Assembly (NCBI RefSeq): GCF_026151205.1
Contig: NC_087081.1
Location: 9,171,246-9,235,245 of the forward strand
From: Bolinopsis microptera
Taxonomy: Eukaryota; Ctenophora; Tentaculata; Lobata; Bolinopsidae
DNA length: 64,000 bases
Direction: 5' to 3'
Part shown: positions 21,601 to 29,453 of the stretch, piece by piece
How the letters are laid out: every line of letters starts with the position of its first letter
How positions within the stretch are numbered: position 1 is the first letter of the stretch
Position numbers and translations under genes: made by a program
The notes under the pieces: generated by a model
Databases searched by the model: none
Told to the model about the DNA's origin: nothing
Seen by the model: the letters and a program-made list of their open reading frames with translations, nothing else

Positions 21601-24110
21601 AAGCTTTAATGTAAGCTGATTAATGCATTAATGAATAAAATTCTACGTCAAGCTGCAGAATAACTCCAATATTTAAATCAATACCTCTTCATGGTAGTAC
21701 AACTGGCGAGAAGGCTCAAAAAAAGCAGTGCAATTAGTTTTGAAATGTGCGATTTTGAAAATAATAAGTGGCTTTCAAAAGGGTCAAAAGTGGAGTTATA
21801 TAAAGAAAATAAAAGCATCCAACATTAAAACTATCACTTATAAAATATTACAATAAGCAGGAGTTAGCCTCAATCTTACCTCTCAAATGAATACAGGTTA
21901 GGCAGAAACAATTTGAAATTGAAGGGCTAGTCCGAAGAAGCAGTAGAACAAGAAATGCAATGAACACAACCTTGATAGTTAGCCTTATTTTACCCTCCAT
22001 CAAAAGACAGAAAGGGTAGGTGGAGTCTACCATCGACCTAAAGTATCCATATAATGTATACCAGGGCAAAGGATAGTTTAAAGGACGTTATTGTTCAAAC
22101 ATAATTCAAAAATCAGAAAAGATCTGTTAGCCTCATTTTACCCTCCATTAGAAGGAAATGGGTGGGCCAGCCTTCGACCTAGAGCATCCATCTCATGTAT
22201 ACCAGGGCAAAGGATAGTTTAAAGGACGTTATTGTTCAAACATAATTCAAAAATTAGAAAAGATTTGTTAGCCTCATTTCCCCCTCCATTAGAAGGAAAA
22301 AAGGGGTCGGCTGGGCCAGCTTTCAACCTAAAGAATCCATATCATGTATTTTAGGTCAGAGGATACTTGGATACGTTATTATTCAAATATAATTCACAAC
22401 TTAGTAATGACTTGTTAGCCTCATTTCCCCCTCCATTAGAAGGAAAAAAGGGGTTGGCTGGGCCAGCCTTCAACTTAGAGCATCCATCTCATGTAATTTA
22501 GGTCAGAGGATACCTTGATAGACGTTATTATTCAAATATAATTTCAAAATTAAAAATAATCTGTTAGCCTCACTTTACCCTCCATTAGAAGAAAACAAGG
22601 GGTCGGTTGGGCAAGCCTTCGATCTAGAGCATCAATCTCATCTATTTTAGGTCAGAGGATACTTTGATAGACACTATTATTCAAAAATAATTCAAAAATT
22701 AGTAATAACTTGTTAGCCTCATTTTTCCCTCAATTAGTGAAAAAATTTCCCTCTTCTCTCTGGATTCTGAAAGAGTGAGATCTGATGAATCGATTAAACA
22801 TGTTTAAGCTTTTATAGTATGCTTGGAAGGTGTTATTAGGAGACAAAATGTAAATGACTCGTTAGCCTCAATTTGCCCTCGACTAAATGCTTCAAAACTT
22901 TTGTTAATCGAAACAAGATTAGTTGAACTATAGATATATGAAATATCATATGCCTATCTTAAAAGTTCTTCCTGTGACAATCTTCTAAAGTTAAAATGGG
23001 AAAATGTGGTCCATCTCGTGCGAACTTTCCTAATGACCAGGGTCAGTATTGTATAGTATTGTATAGTATTGTATAGTATTGTATAGTATTGTATAGTATT
23101 GTATAGTATTGTATAGTATTGTATTGTATAGTATTGTATAGTATTGTATATTATTGTATAGTATTGTATAGTATTGTATTGTATAGTATTGTATAGTATA
23201 GTATTGTATAGTATTGTATAGTATTGTATAGTATTGTATAGTATTGTATAGTATTGTATAGTATTGTATAGTATTGTATAGTATTGTATAGTATTGTATA
23301 GTATTGTATAGTATTGTATTGTATAGTATTGTATAGTATTGTATATTATTGTATAGTATTGTATAGTATTGTATAGTATTGTATAGTTTTGTATAGTATT
23401 GTATAGTATTGTATAGTATTGTATAGTATTGTATAGTATTGTATAGTATTGTATAGTATTGTATAGTATTGTATAGTATTGTATAGTATTGTATAGTATT
23501 GTATAGTATTGTATAGTATTGTAACGGACTATCTGACCGTCTACCATGATCAATTATTGTAAACCTGAGAAGTTTTTAGGATGATAATTATTATCGTTTA
23601 TAAACGTTATAAATGAACGCAAATGGATAGCTCCTTCCAAAATATAGCTATGAGACATATCAACTGATTTGTTAATTGAACCGGTTAAATTAAATAATTG
23701 ATTAATTAGTTACCCATTATTAACCATCTCCACGCTCCCAGGACTATGTCCACATAGAGAGTCTATACGAAACAGACCTAAACCTAACACTGCGGCTCCA
23801 GACCCTGGAACCACCTCCCACCACCACCCCAAGCAACAACCACCACCCCTCCTCGCTGCCCCACACTCCTGTACGTGAGCACGGCGGTGGTGCTGGGTCA
23901 CATGACTCTTGTAACTCTCCGCGTGATTATCGCCAGCCCGATGACGGACAACCCGCCGCGGGGTCCATGGTCGAAAATGAGTACACGGTGGAGCCGTCTA
24001 CTTTACCTCATAATGTAACTATTTCACGGGACAGCGCTTTAAACGTGAACCGTGGTGACCATGGTAACCGTGGTAGCATGAAACACGGTCAAGGTGTCCC
24101 TCGTTGCTGA
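544..24110 (+). CDS. Ig-domain receptor tyrosine kinase (19 exons, 5' end not in view)
   Basis: Single-pass membrane receptor that should bind an extracellular ligand and phosphorylate tyrosines inside the cell. Coding exons: 544-647, 2534-2600, 2757-2914, 3041-3128, 3455-3563, 5439-5587, 5757-5889, 7716-7894, 8071-8243, 8516-8633, 10172-10318, 10520-10655, 11075-11177, 12395-12505, 12697-12837, 13145-13250, 13435-13669, 13901-14000, 23742-24110. All phases match and give 907 residues plus stop. Counting from the first full codon: Ig1 about 1-125 (C40/C41, W54, C110), Ig2 about 195-328 (C208, W225, C270), Ig3 about 330-425 (C350, C404), membrane helix 432-458, kinase about 495-785, tail 786-907. 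Kinase landmarks: LGGGHFG 501-507, K530, E548, gatekeeper I578, HRDLAARN 641-648, DFG 664-666, APE 691-693. HRDLAARN and the TLGG-PY segment resemble FGFR/VEGFR-type kinases, but WTAPE in place of WMAPE is less typical. The signal peptide is missing, so the gene begins upstream or in an unrecognised exon. Orthology is unassigned. Confidence 0.93.
648..2533. other. Intron 1 in view, AT-rich, no element recognised
   Basis: The 1.9-kb stretch is AT-rich and lacks a convincing exon. Open frames at 639-890 and 2405-2605 show no protein motif except where the second overlaps exon 2. Confidence 0.5.
2534..2600 (+). CDS. RTK exon 2 (Ig1, first Cys and Trp)
   Basis: The acceptor is TTTCTCAG and the donor GTTAGT. 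Phase goes from 0 to 1. The residues LCC and YLWFN give the Cys and the core Trp of an Ig domain, and the split Gly codon joins in frame to the exon at 2757. Confidence 0.72.
2757..2914 (+). CDS. RTK exon 3 (Ig1 middle)
   Basis: Acceptor TCACAG, donor GTCAGT, phase 1 to 0. It ends in GYYQ, and the next exon begins CFVGTY, so the Ig signature Y-x-C is cut exactly by the intron. Confidence 0.82.
3041..3128 (+). CDS. RTK exon 4 (Ig1 second Cys)
   Basis: Acceptor TTGTCAG, donor GTAAGC, phase 0 to 1. The first codon is the second Ig cysteine (C110). The segment is tyrosine- and lysine-rich after it. Confidence 0.8.
3455..3563 (+). CDS. RTK exon 5 (Ig1-Ig2 linker)
   Basis: Acceptor ACGTCAG, donor GTGAGT, phase 1 to 2. 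It encodes about 36 residues with no recognised motif and is placed by phase and position. The transposon-like foldback begins only 26 bases after its donor. Confidence 0.75.
3590..4833. mobile_element. Non-autonomous foldback transposon with G-tract ends
   Basis: The 1244-bp insert lies in the kinase intron after exon 5. It is bounded by AACTGAAC at 3582-3589 and 4834-4841, an 8-bp direct repeat (9 bp if the adjacent C is counted) that looks like a target duplication. It begins with a run of about 14 G followed by CCAATGGCATAAA and ends with the complement, ATGCCATTGG plus a run of 11 C. Each end is also a hairpin of about 100 bp. The centre is a larger foldback: about 3785-3990 pairs with about 4095-4310, and a third partial copy lies at 4355-4445. 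There is no transposase frame. The 8-bp duplication suggests hAT; a 9-bp one would suggest a Mutator-like element. Confidence 0.72.
4858..5436. repeat. C-rich minisatellite with acceptor-like units
   Basis: About 16 imperfect copies of a roughly 30-36-bp unit contain CCTCCCTCACAGTATCAGG. The array ends at the true acceptor of exon 6 at 5438. Each copy has a pyrimidine run followed by ACAG and TCAG, so each resembles a 3' splice site. Long open frames across it are products of the repeat. Confidence 0.9.
5439..5587 (+). CDS. RTK exon 6 (Ig2 first Cys)
   Basis: Acceptor TTTTTCAG, donor GTAAGT, phase 2 to 1. It carries [10 protein letters not shown] with C208 and ends in the first base of the Ig2 Trp codon. 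A C-rich array of acceptor-like repeats lies directly upstream. Confidence 0.83.
5757..5889 (+). CDS. RTK exon 7 (Ig2 Trp and middle strands)
   Basis: Acceptor ACCAG, donor GTTCGT (weak), phase 1 to 2. It opens by completing W225 and includes possible N-glycosylation sites. A hAT-like element with its target duplication begins six bases into the following intron. Confidence 0.78.
5896..7552. mobile_element. hAT-like non-autonomous element with 8-bp TSD
   Basis: GTTTGGGA occurs at 5896-5903 and again at 7545-7552. Between them the insert 5904-7544 starts TAGGCTATCCA and ends with the complement, TGGATAGCCTA. Further inside, both ends carry TTTATCTAGATAAA palindromes and CGATAA motifs. Perfect 8-bp duplications and short terminal inverted repeats are the hallmark of hAT transposons. 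No transposase is encoded. Without it the host intron would be about 177 bp, close to the other short introns. It carries an internal 57-bp minisatellite. Confidence 0.85.
6440..7330. repeat. 57-bp minisatellite inside the hAT-like element
   Basis: About 15 copies of a unit with the core TCTACTGTTTTGAAGAGAAC. The unit is near 57 bp, a multiple of three, so both strands stay open for about 200 codons (6704-7327 forward, 6739-7344 reverse). I treat these frames as by-products, since the array lies inside a transposon inside an intron. Confidence 0.88.
7716..7894 (+). CDS. RTK exon 8 (Ig2 second Cys)
   Basis: The acceptor GTTTAG was chosen because it alone keeps the frame: upstream in this frame is a TGA, and the join gives S269-C270-NFSSQD, the second Ig2 cysteine. 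Donor GTAAGT, phase 2 to 1. The pyrimidine tract before it is poor, so the exact start is less sure than the exon itself. Confidence 0.75.
8071..8243 (+). CDS. RTK exon 9 (Ig3 first Cys)
   Basis: Acceptor CTTTCAG, donor GTAAGT, phase 1 to 0. [10 protein letters not shown] gives Ig3 C350. The core Trp is not evident, so Ig3 may be a divergent set. Confidence 0.85.
8244..8342. repeat. ACAGAA hexamer array at a splice donor
   Basis: The donor GTAAGTACAGATAAAG leads directly into about 14 AACAGA units, starting within 20 bases of exon 9. Confidence 0.85.
8516..8633 (+). CDS. RTK exon 10 (Ig3 second Cys)
   Basis: Acceptor TTCTAG, donor GTAAGT, phase 0 to 1. [10 protein letters not shown] is a classic Ig C-terminal strand with C404 followed by a likely N-glycosylation site (NRT). 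Confidence 0.87.
9074..9970 (-). CDS. LINE-type ORF1 protein, antisense in RTK intron
   Basis: This is an open frame of 298 codons on the minus strand from the Met at 9970; the frame stays open to 10144, but the extra part contains a 30-bp duplication and looks non-coding. It has a coiled-coil-like middle, then [34 protein letters not shown] and [18 protein letters not shown]. This order (RRM-like fold, basic strand, SPDxxPEER) is familiar from ORF1 proteins of non-LTR retrotransposons, which coat the element RNA as nucleic-acid chaperones. A nearby CRGC may be the remnant of a zinc-binding motif. No reverse transcriptase frame is present, although LINE copies usually keep their 3' part. It lies wholly in the intron 8634-10171 opposite the receptor gene. 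Confidence 0.75.
   Translation of the reverse strand: MYKSEKYVAYKLDEVKDDAAEWIRKTLGLAKVDHVNACAAQSFSGKREISREVMAQSLNAALKVMYRQSLYINQLEKYNQKLHSDVIDSQGTVVVLQKELLAAKDKQLDDLKSVVVASVEDTVKSELKTYSAAVQASKTSAAGPLLDSDRNILKNVIKDVVAEGDRSRNLMLFGIKEEKGELLCDKVAQVLLELGEKPKIEASRIGLNKPKDKKQVADRPVKVTLTSSTIVQQILTRARHLRSSELFSKVFISPDRSPEERAEQQKLVLELKKRSNDEPDKRHYIKGGKVCSVDKIVV
10022..10105. repeat. Short direct duplication (about 36 bp x2)
   Basis: Two adjacent copies of a stretch containing GAAAAGTGTAATTACTGAAC, just upstream of the LINE ORF1 frame on the minus strand. Confidence 0.75.
10172..10318 (+). CDS. RTK exon 11 (transmembrane helix)
   Basis: Acceptor TTTTCAG, donor GTGAGA, phase 1 to 1. It encodes a hydrophobic stretch of about 27 residues (432-458, with [16 protein letters not shown]) followed by a basic residue and a Cys pair, as expected for a type I receptor stop-transfer segment. 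Confidence 0.92.
10520..10655 (+). CDS. RTK exon 12 (juxtamembrane and glycine loop)
   Basis: Acceptor TGTTTCAG, donor GTAGGT, phase 1 to 2. It includes juxtamembrane tyrosines 477, 488 and 492 and the ATP-binding loop LGGGHFG at 501-507. Its last 20 or so bases and its donor are repeated about seven times in the following intron. Confidence 0.93.
10634..10960. repeat. Tandem array duplicating an exon end plus 5' splice site
   Basis: The unit (about 40-53 bp) is made of the last 20 or so bases of exon 12 (core TGCCCTTAAAGATAG) followed by the donor GTAGGTCACATG. The coding copy is first, with six more in the intron, one or two with small changes. Every copy keeps AG|GTAGGT. Confidence 0.93.
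11075..11177 (+). CDS. RTK exon 13 (catalytic Lys, helix C)
   Basis: Acceptor TTCCAG, donor GTATGT, phase 2 to 0. DIAIKEVKP provides ATP-anchoring K530, and RRERDIMMR provides helix-C E548 by alignment with FGFR-type kinases. The final 17 coding bases plus the donor form the core of a repeat of about 28 copies. Confidence 0.93.
11159..12305. repeat. About 28-copy array of exon end plus 5' splice site
   Basis: The unit is mostly 40 bp, with 31-bp variants. It contains CGTGACATTATGATGAGG (end of exon 13) joined to GTATGTGCGGTTAACG (donor and intron start). Several insertions of a variant with GTCACTTTAATATA punctuate the array. Nearly all copies keep an intact GG|GTATGT donor. Confidence 0.95.
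12395..12505 (+). CDS. RTK exon 14 (hinge and gatekeeper)
   Basis: Acceptor CCGCAG, donor GTAAGT, phase 0 to 0. HSNVLRIYG and [17 protein letters not shown] match kinase strands 4-5 and the hinge, with gatekeeper I578 and E579. Confidence 0.93.
12506..12565. repeat. 9-bp TTGTTACAG array from a splice donor
   Basis: GTAAGTTGTTACAG is the donor of exon 14, and TTGTTACAG then repeats five to six times. Each unit also ends in an acceptor-like TTACAG. Confidence 0.85.
12697..12837 (+). CDS. RTK exon 15 (short kinase insert, helix E)
   Basis: Acceptor TTTCAG, donor GTAACT, phase 0 to 0. It encodes a short polar insert with Y600 and then [12 protein letters not shown], the helix E that precedes the catalytic loop. 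Confidence 0.92.
12968..13122. repeat. 10-bp ATACTTTACA array before exon 16
   Basis: About 15 copies of ATACTTTACA (some with ATGC) lie about 25 bases before the acceptor of exon 16. The reverse strand reads as a KVCKVC pseudo-peptide. Confidence 0.9.
13145..13250 (+). CDS. RTK exon 16 (HRDLAARN and DFG)
   Basis: Acceptor TCCAAG, donor GTTTGT, phase 0 to 1. It contains the receptor-type catalytic loop HRDLAARN with D643 and the Mg-binding ITDFGLAR with D664. Confidence 0.96.
13251..13282. repeat. 10-bp repeat starting at the donor of exon 16
   Basis: GTTTGTAACG is followed by CTTGTAACGC and a further near copy, so the donor itself is the first repeat unit. Confidence 0.7.
13435..13669 (+). 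CDS. RTK exon 17 (activation loop, APE, helix F)
   Basis: Acceptor CCCTCAG, donor GTAAGA, phase 1 to 2. It has one activation-loop tyrosine (Y677), [23 protein letters not shown] and [14 protein letters not shown] is more usual in Src, Tec and Eph kinases than in FGFR-like receptors. Confidence 0.96.
13901..14000 (+). CDS. RTK exon 18 (C-lobe end)
   Basis: Acceptor TGTTCAG, donor GTATGT, phase 2 to 0. [13 protein letters not shown] is the conserved CW-x6-RP motif that closes a tyrosine kinase domain. The donor sequence runs straight into the 10-bp satellite. Confidence 0.93.
14001..14487. repeat. 10-bp satellite (TATAGTATTG)n, first block
   Basis: The array begins at the donor of exon 18 (GTATGTATAGTATAGTATTG) and runs about 48 units with rare variants (TATAGCATTG, TATAACATTG). 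The reverse strand is open as a YTILYNTIQ pseudo-peptide, which I reject as a gene. Confidence 0.97.
14488..16960. mobile_element. 2473-bp inverted-repeat element, copy 1
   Basis: The ends are GACCCTGATCATTAGAAA and the complement of GACCCTGGTCATTAGGAAA, so the terminal inverted repeats match at 16 of 18 bases. The flanks in the satellite overlap by AGTA, a possible 4-bp target duplication. The left half has about seven GAGGCTAA-type motifs on the + strand (14690-15156). The right half has eight GTTAGCCTC motifs, the same word inverted (15779, 15894, 16042, 16183, 16330, 16479, 16628, 16777), in units of about 148 bp. Subterminal repeats of this kind bind transposase in known DNA transposons. 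Only frames under 90 codons exist and none resembles a transposase, so it would be non-autonomous. Family unassigned. Confidence 0.75.
16961..17529. repeat. 10-bp satellite, second block
   Basis: Same TATAGTATTG unit as at 14001, with a few shortened units near its left end (for example TATTGTATTG). Confidence 0.97.
17530..20002. mobile_element. 2473-bp inverted-repeat element, copy 2
   Basis: Same sequence as 14488-16960, offset exactly 3042 bp. I saw no difference where I compared it, including the translated small frames. Confidence 0.8.
20003..20571. repeat. 10-bp satellite, third block
   Basis: Copy of block 16961-17529, offset 3042 bp. The one difference I found is C at 20567 where the previous copy has T (17525). 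Confidence 0.97.
20572..23044. mobile_element. 2473-bp inverted-repeat element, copy 3
   Basis: Third copy, again at an offset of exactly 3042 bp, with the same ends and motif layout. After it the satellite differs in detail from the earlier blocks, so the amplification stops here. Confidence 0.8.
23045..23523. repeat. 10-bp satellite, last block
   Basis: TATAGTATTG units with variants. It ends at GTAACGGACT, about 220 bp before the acceptor of exon 19. Confidence 0.97.
23742..24110 (+). CDS. RTK exon 19 (C-terminal tail, stop)
   Basis: Acceptor CTCCCAG. It is open in the required phase 0 for 122 codons and ends in TGA at 24108-24110. It starts DYVHIES and has further tyrosines (794, 848, 866) that could recruit SH2 proteins. 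Its GC-rich, Pro/His-rich sequence contrasts with the AT-rich flanks, which supports coding. The 9.74-kb intron before it is the largest of the gene. Confidence 0.88.
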   Translation, partial: DYVHIESLYETDLNLTLRLQTLEPPPTTTPSNNHHPSSLPHTPVREHGGGAGSHDSCNSPRDYRQPDDGQPAAGSMVENEYTVEPSTLPHNVTISRDSALNVNRGDHGNRGSMKHGQGVPRC

Positions 24111-27100
24111 TCTCTTCTGATTACACTACCTCTCTGCACTCTCTAGGTCTTCCTTCCCGCCTTTCTCTGTTCTTTCTACTGCCACACATTTGCAAATTAC
24201 ACCTACGATAATGCGATATACGTATATCCATGTTTGGTTGGGATATGATTCAAGTCCCCCTGTTTCTTATCATTGAAAATTGTGTTTCTTACCATAAAAC
24301 CAAGCTGCTTTATGCTCTTTTCATGTACGACCACGGGCTTATATCTGCCGCAAAGCCTCTTTGCGCGTGCTTATTTCTGCCGCAAAGCCTCTTTGCGCAT
24401 GCTTATTTCTGCCGCAAAGCCTCTTTACGATTTCAGCGTTTTGCTGCCATACTGCTGCCGCTAGCCTGCTGCAACGTGTTTTCAGTATTTTACCTGTTGT
24501 AGACAGTATGATCAAGCACCATGGGAATAAGTGTTTTTGATGCCTCACGCCTGATTGAAGAGGACGCGTTTATAGCCACTAGGTTGTGCTGAATAATTGA
24601 CAAAGCACATTTCGGAATGATTACCCCTCGCAACCACCCTTAATGTTCCATAATATGTTGATTACTGTTGGGAATGGGGTTTGAGTCGTCTATTGGATTC
24701 AAGCAGATCGTTTTAACGTTTTTGTATCTATAGTTTTATTCTTTGTTGAACTGAAAAATGTAGTTTTAAAATTAAGTGATTGGAACAATAATCATAACTA
24801 CTGATGATTTCAGGAAGCCGTCTGAAAGGTGTTGGAGTTAGGAATTTACTTTGTCAAACAAAAGTTTGTCTTGTTCGCTTGTTTCAAGGGATAAAAGGGT
24901 CCGGGTCTGGAGTTACCATCACGTGATCAAAAGAAGCGCCGTATTCTAGCTGGATAAGATCATCCAACGGATTGATATTGTCAAACCACTGAAATCTGAA
25001 TCTTCATTCGAAATGATGTATCATGAAGAGATTACTAAAGGACGAAATGATTTCTAGAATATTAGTATTTTGTTACTTTCCTTGCTCGAGAAATTTAGCA
25101 TCTCTTTTCGAATATGATATCCAAGTTTTGTATATTATGGGGAGCTGCAAGGACTATTATTTTAGTGATAAAATTAACTGAAAATGATTGGTAAAACTGA
25201 GGGAACAGGAAATTATTTCCTGGGAGAATTACGTCAAGAAGTTATGATCGAACAAGCATGCTAGGGGTCCCGTTGTTATGGGCGCATTGTAATTTATATT
25301 TCTCTACCATACTTTGTACCAACAAATATCCAAAAAGTAAAGAAAAAATTGTAACTCGCAGTCGTTGTAGCCCCCTCCCCAATTTCAATTATGCTATCTT
25401 GAATTCTTCTTGAACTCTGCAATATTTAAATTTACGTTTTTGAATGAACAATTTATAATGAAATTGTAAAGTGTGGAAATTCTTTCTGACATTTTTACTG
25501 TACATTTACTTTCATGAAAAACTTTGAGGAATAATAAGTTTTTATAGCATTTTATTTTCTTATTATGGTTAAATGTCTCTAAATGCCACAAAATCACCTT
25601 GCTTTTTGGCATGTTTGATTTTTAACGCAGTTTATATTACATATTAGTTTATCATATATAATAGTGATTCACAATATTATTTTTAATTCTGTAGGACTGA
25701 ATCGTCCCTCCATTCAGGACTTTGATTGCATCGGAGTATGCAGTTCAATTACAATATTTTAGTTCATTGCAAATGGCTCACGAAAATGTTAGTAAAATCA
25801 TCGTATTTTACCGTAATCATGTAAAATTTGCCGGCAAAACATCGAAAATCGGCTAGGCCGTTGAAAAGTTCACATTTTATACTTATAAAACTTATTTTTG
25901 TTTGAAAAGGATTACCTGATTTAAAAATGTGTACTGATTGTAATTGTCTTTTATTCTTGTTGGGGTCAGTTCTTCCGTATCAAAATGTGTCATTTTTAGT
26001 GACTAAACCATCGTTATCATTTCCGCAATGAATATGCTTAGTTATGATTGTTTGATTATTAATATACTTCTTATATACCCATAATCGTCGATAGACAGTT
26101 TTTAGTATCGCCTCATCTATACTAGAGAGTAGAGAAGTGTTTGTTTTTCTTTTTATGCTTTGAGTTCTGGCCTATAAAATTGAACTAGAAGTATCGAATC
26201 TTCAGTTTTCGATTTTTTCATGTATTTTATTTGAGTTTTTATTCAACTGTTAGAGTTACAAGTATGAGATACGCGTTTCATTTGTTTTTGGCAGATTCCT
26301 GATATATTATATAGACAGTACCGCAATAATACGATTTATCAGAAATACGATGATCAGTGATCATTATAATTATATGCGGGCTCGACTACACTGTACAGAA
26401 TCTAAATCAATAACAATAGTTAATAACATAGCATTTTATTTAGGTAGGCAGTGCGCCATCGACAATAAGACGCGCGCGCTGACCATTGAATGGTTTTTTA
26501 GCTCTTATTTCGGCCAGCACAATATTTTGGAAACAAGCGAAAAGTTATAATACTTCCCATATAACAATTTTGTTGAAATTTGGTCAGCTTACGTAAACAC
26601 TTATGTTTTACTGAACCTAATTTAGTTTGAGCAATTTCGATGCTCAGAATTTGAGTTATCAACGAATTTATACCTATTTTGTCATTTTTAGACCTTTTAG
26701 TCAAGGCCAATCTCTCCCAACTAAATTAGGTTCGGTAGTTAAGTATGATTGGAAGGTTCTGACAAATTTTCAGCATGATTCATGTTCAGGAACCAAAGAT
26801 ATGACAGAATAATACGACAAAAATCAACGAATTTCGTCAAATTACGCGACTTTTACACCTAATTTTGCTCCAAAAGCCGCGCACCATCAAATATGGCACC
26901 TAGGCGAAACTCACTGATCATTCCAAAAAGGTATGATAAATTTGGTACTGTGAAAATTCTCACAGTCTCTAGAAAACGATGGTACAAACATTTTGAAAAT
27001 CCGAGCAAGTTTATTTTTATCGTGCACCGCCTAATTTAGGCGCAGGTTATATCTCCACCGAAAGCACATTCAATTTGATGTGGTTGAAATTTGTCTATAA

Positions 27101-27455
27101 CTTGCTTGATTCTGCACTAAGTTCAAAGTTGACGTGTACTGACCGTGACCAAAATTGAACGTTTAACTTTAAGATCACTTCCGAGGCACACGCTTATATA
27201 TCAAATATTGTGCTTTTCACGGAGAAATAATGAATAAGACAGTATGCAGTAACGTTTATTTATTCGCATAATTTAACCATGCATGTGCTTTCGCGCAACT
27301 GCGGGCGCGCTTATTTCACAAAGGCTCTGGTTACTGGTTAGAGCAATTTTATTTACTGGCCGGCGGTGCTTTGATTACCTGGGGACCTCACGCTATTATA
27401 TTATAAGATTCGGCGGAATGACAGGCTGAGCGCGGCCCCGTAATCAGTATAATGC
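24111..27455. other. RTK 3' UTR and intergenic DNA
   Basis: The beginning should be 3' UTR. A 31-bp unit with GCCGCAAAGCCTCTTTGCGC is repeated about three times at 24345-24430; each unit is partly self-complementary (AAAG/CTTT with GCGC). The rest is AT-rich without a recognised gene, though it turns more GC-rich after about 27240. Confidence 0.6.
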
Positions 27456-28453
27456 TTTGACGGATGTTACTCGTCTAAATTTCTAAATTTTTTCGAAATA
27501 GCGCGCGCCGCTTTCTTTTCGAAATGGCCCGATGCGTTACTCTGGCTAGATCGGCAAAATGCGCTAATGTGCCGCGCCGAGCTGCCATGAATTGACATCG
27601 TCAATAAAGTGGTACCAAGAAGTTTTAATTTTAAAATTTTATAGCTTAGCACACGACTTAACTCCGGGCCGGCAAATGACCTCGGGCAAATAAAAGCGCT
27701 GCGAAGAGTCACAAATATTAACGGGTGATGTGTTTACATAGTCATGAGTCTACTGTTTACGCATACAGCGTGGTTCGCACTGGTTTCACCTTGACGGATG
27801 TTACTCTTCTAAATTTCTTCGAAGTAGCGCGCGCCGCTTTCTTCTCGAAATGTTACCGACGGCACGAGCTACGAAGTAGCGCGCGCCGGGCCAAATCATT
27901 AACAATGGTCAAGTTTCACCATTCGGCGGTCGCGCGCTACTGCAAGCGAGAGGGCTCTGGTTTCAGCAAGGTGATATAATACTCGTAAAATATGTATTCC
28001 AAAGAACCATCAACGAGTTCAACTTGTACTTGTTTTGATAATTGTTATAATGTATAAACTTGGAGGACTTCGACGCTTTGACGCGCCGCGCAAACTATAA
28101 TTTTTACTTCGCATCGAAGATATCTGACGAGATCGTTGCTTTCTTAATTCGCAGAGCAACGATCTGGAAGTAAAGGATTGACATCGTCAATCAATTAATA
28201 AACGTAAATCTACAACGAGAATATAACTGTAGCGCGAGCCGCCGGTATACAATATATATAGCTATAACATATAAATGCAAAATGATAAATATTATACAAA
28301 TATATTAAATGTAATAAATATCATACAAATTTAGTTGACCATTGTTAATTATCTGGCCTGGCGCGCGCTATACTTCGTAGCTCGTGCCATCAAGAAGAAA
28401 GCGGCGCGCGCTACTATACTTCGAAGAAAGTTAGACGAGTAACATCCGTCAAA
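27456..28453. mobile_element. GC-rich foldback element (MITE-like)
   Basis: The left end has TTTGACGGATGTTACTCGTC and the right end has GACGAGTAACATCCGTCAAA, an inverted repeat of 20 bp that extends inward with gaps. A second left-type end lies at 27791. GCGCGCGCC islands and AAGAAAGCGG-type blocks occur in both orientations. The palindrome-like TTGACATCGTCAA occurs at both about 27591 and 28179. No transposase frame. A nested insertion of one copy in another would explain the extra end. Confidence 0.65.
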
Positions 28454-29082
28454 AATTTAGCTGTTCAAATATTTACAAAATTTAAAGCTAAATCTGTTTA
28501 ATTAATTGACTATTGTTAAATATAATCACATATAAATTTACACAATATATAATAATTAATACAATTTACAAAATCGACAATAATTGCATCAGTTCATTTT
28601 GTAATGTTTGATCACATACCAAAATTTTATAATCGTTTTACATTAAGTAAAACACTTTTACATTATTTAGGTGATTGGCTAAAGTATTTATTTTTATGTT
28701 TGATGTAAAATAATTATCCTCATTATATATTATGCATAAACAAGTTAAATTTTGATTTTTGCAAATTATTGCAGATTTAAAATTTATAATTTGGTATTGA
28801 GCGCTGCACCAAGCTGCTAATTTGCAACTCATCGATGCAGATGATGTTATATTGTGATTTTAATGTGGTCCGTATCTTCATATCATGATTAAATTTAAGG
28901 AAAGGAATCAAATATGTACCGTGTCGAATGTCGATATTTGGTAATTAACTTATCTTACCTTCGCTTTTATTTTTAACCGTAAAGTTAGGCTTTGAATTAG
29001 GATGTAGACAATTTAAAGTATGAAATACTTGATTTGTATTTCATATATTATGCTATGCTGTAAGACTGGGTATCAAATAGTT

Positions 29083-29445
29083 TTAGTTTGTGCTTACACC
29101 AAATAACAATAAATCGTTATGATGTATGAACATGAGTTTTATTATAATATCATCATGAAATATCATCATGAAATAAAGACTCTGCAAACATCTCAGAGAA
29201 ATATTACCACCATAAAGAACAAAGAGGGAGTATCCTGGACCCCGAAATCCACCACTTTTCTGTTCTTTCAGAGGTACCAATGTGGCAGGAAACCAGGGCT
29301 CATGCTGCCGCTGAGCTAAAGCAGTAGAGGGGATGGCGGCTTCTCTAGGATCTAACACGTCCTGAAGCAGACCAACACTATGTCCCAACGCACTGGTGTT
29401 GGGATGTCTGCCCCCGGTGCCTGTCCCGGTCAATAAAGCAGTCAA
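29083..29445 (-). pseudogene. Possible retroelement coding fragment
   Basis: A minus-strand open stretch of 120 codons whose first 70 residues look protein-like (for example ALAQRQHEPWFPATL) while the rest looks non-coding. It adjoins the possible LTR at 29454-30182 in the orientation of an internal region following a 5' LTR. No domain is recognised. Confidence 0.3.
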
Positions 29446-29453
29446 GCATCATG

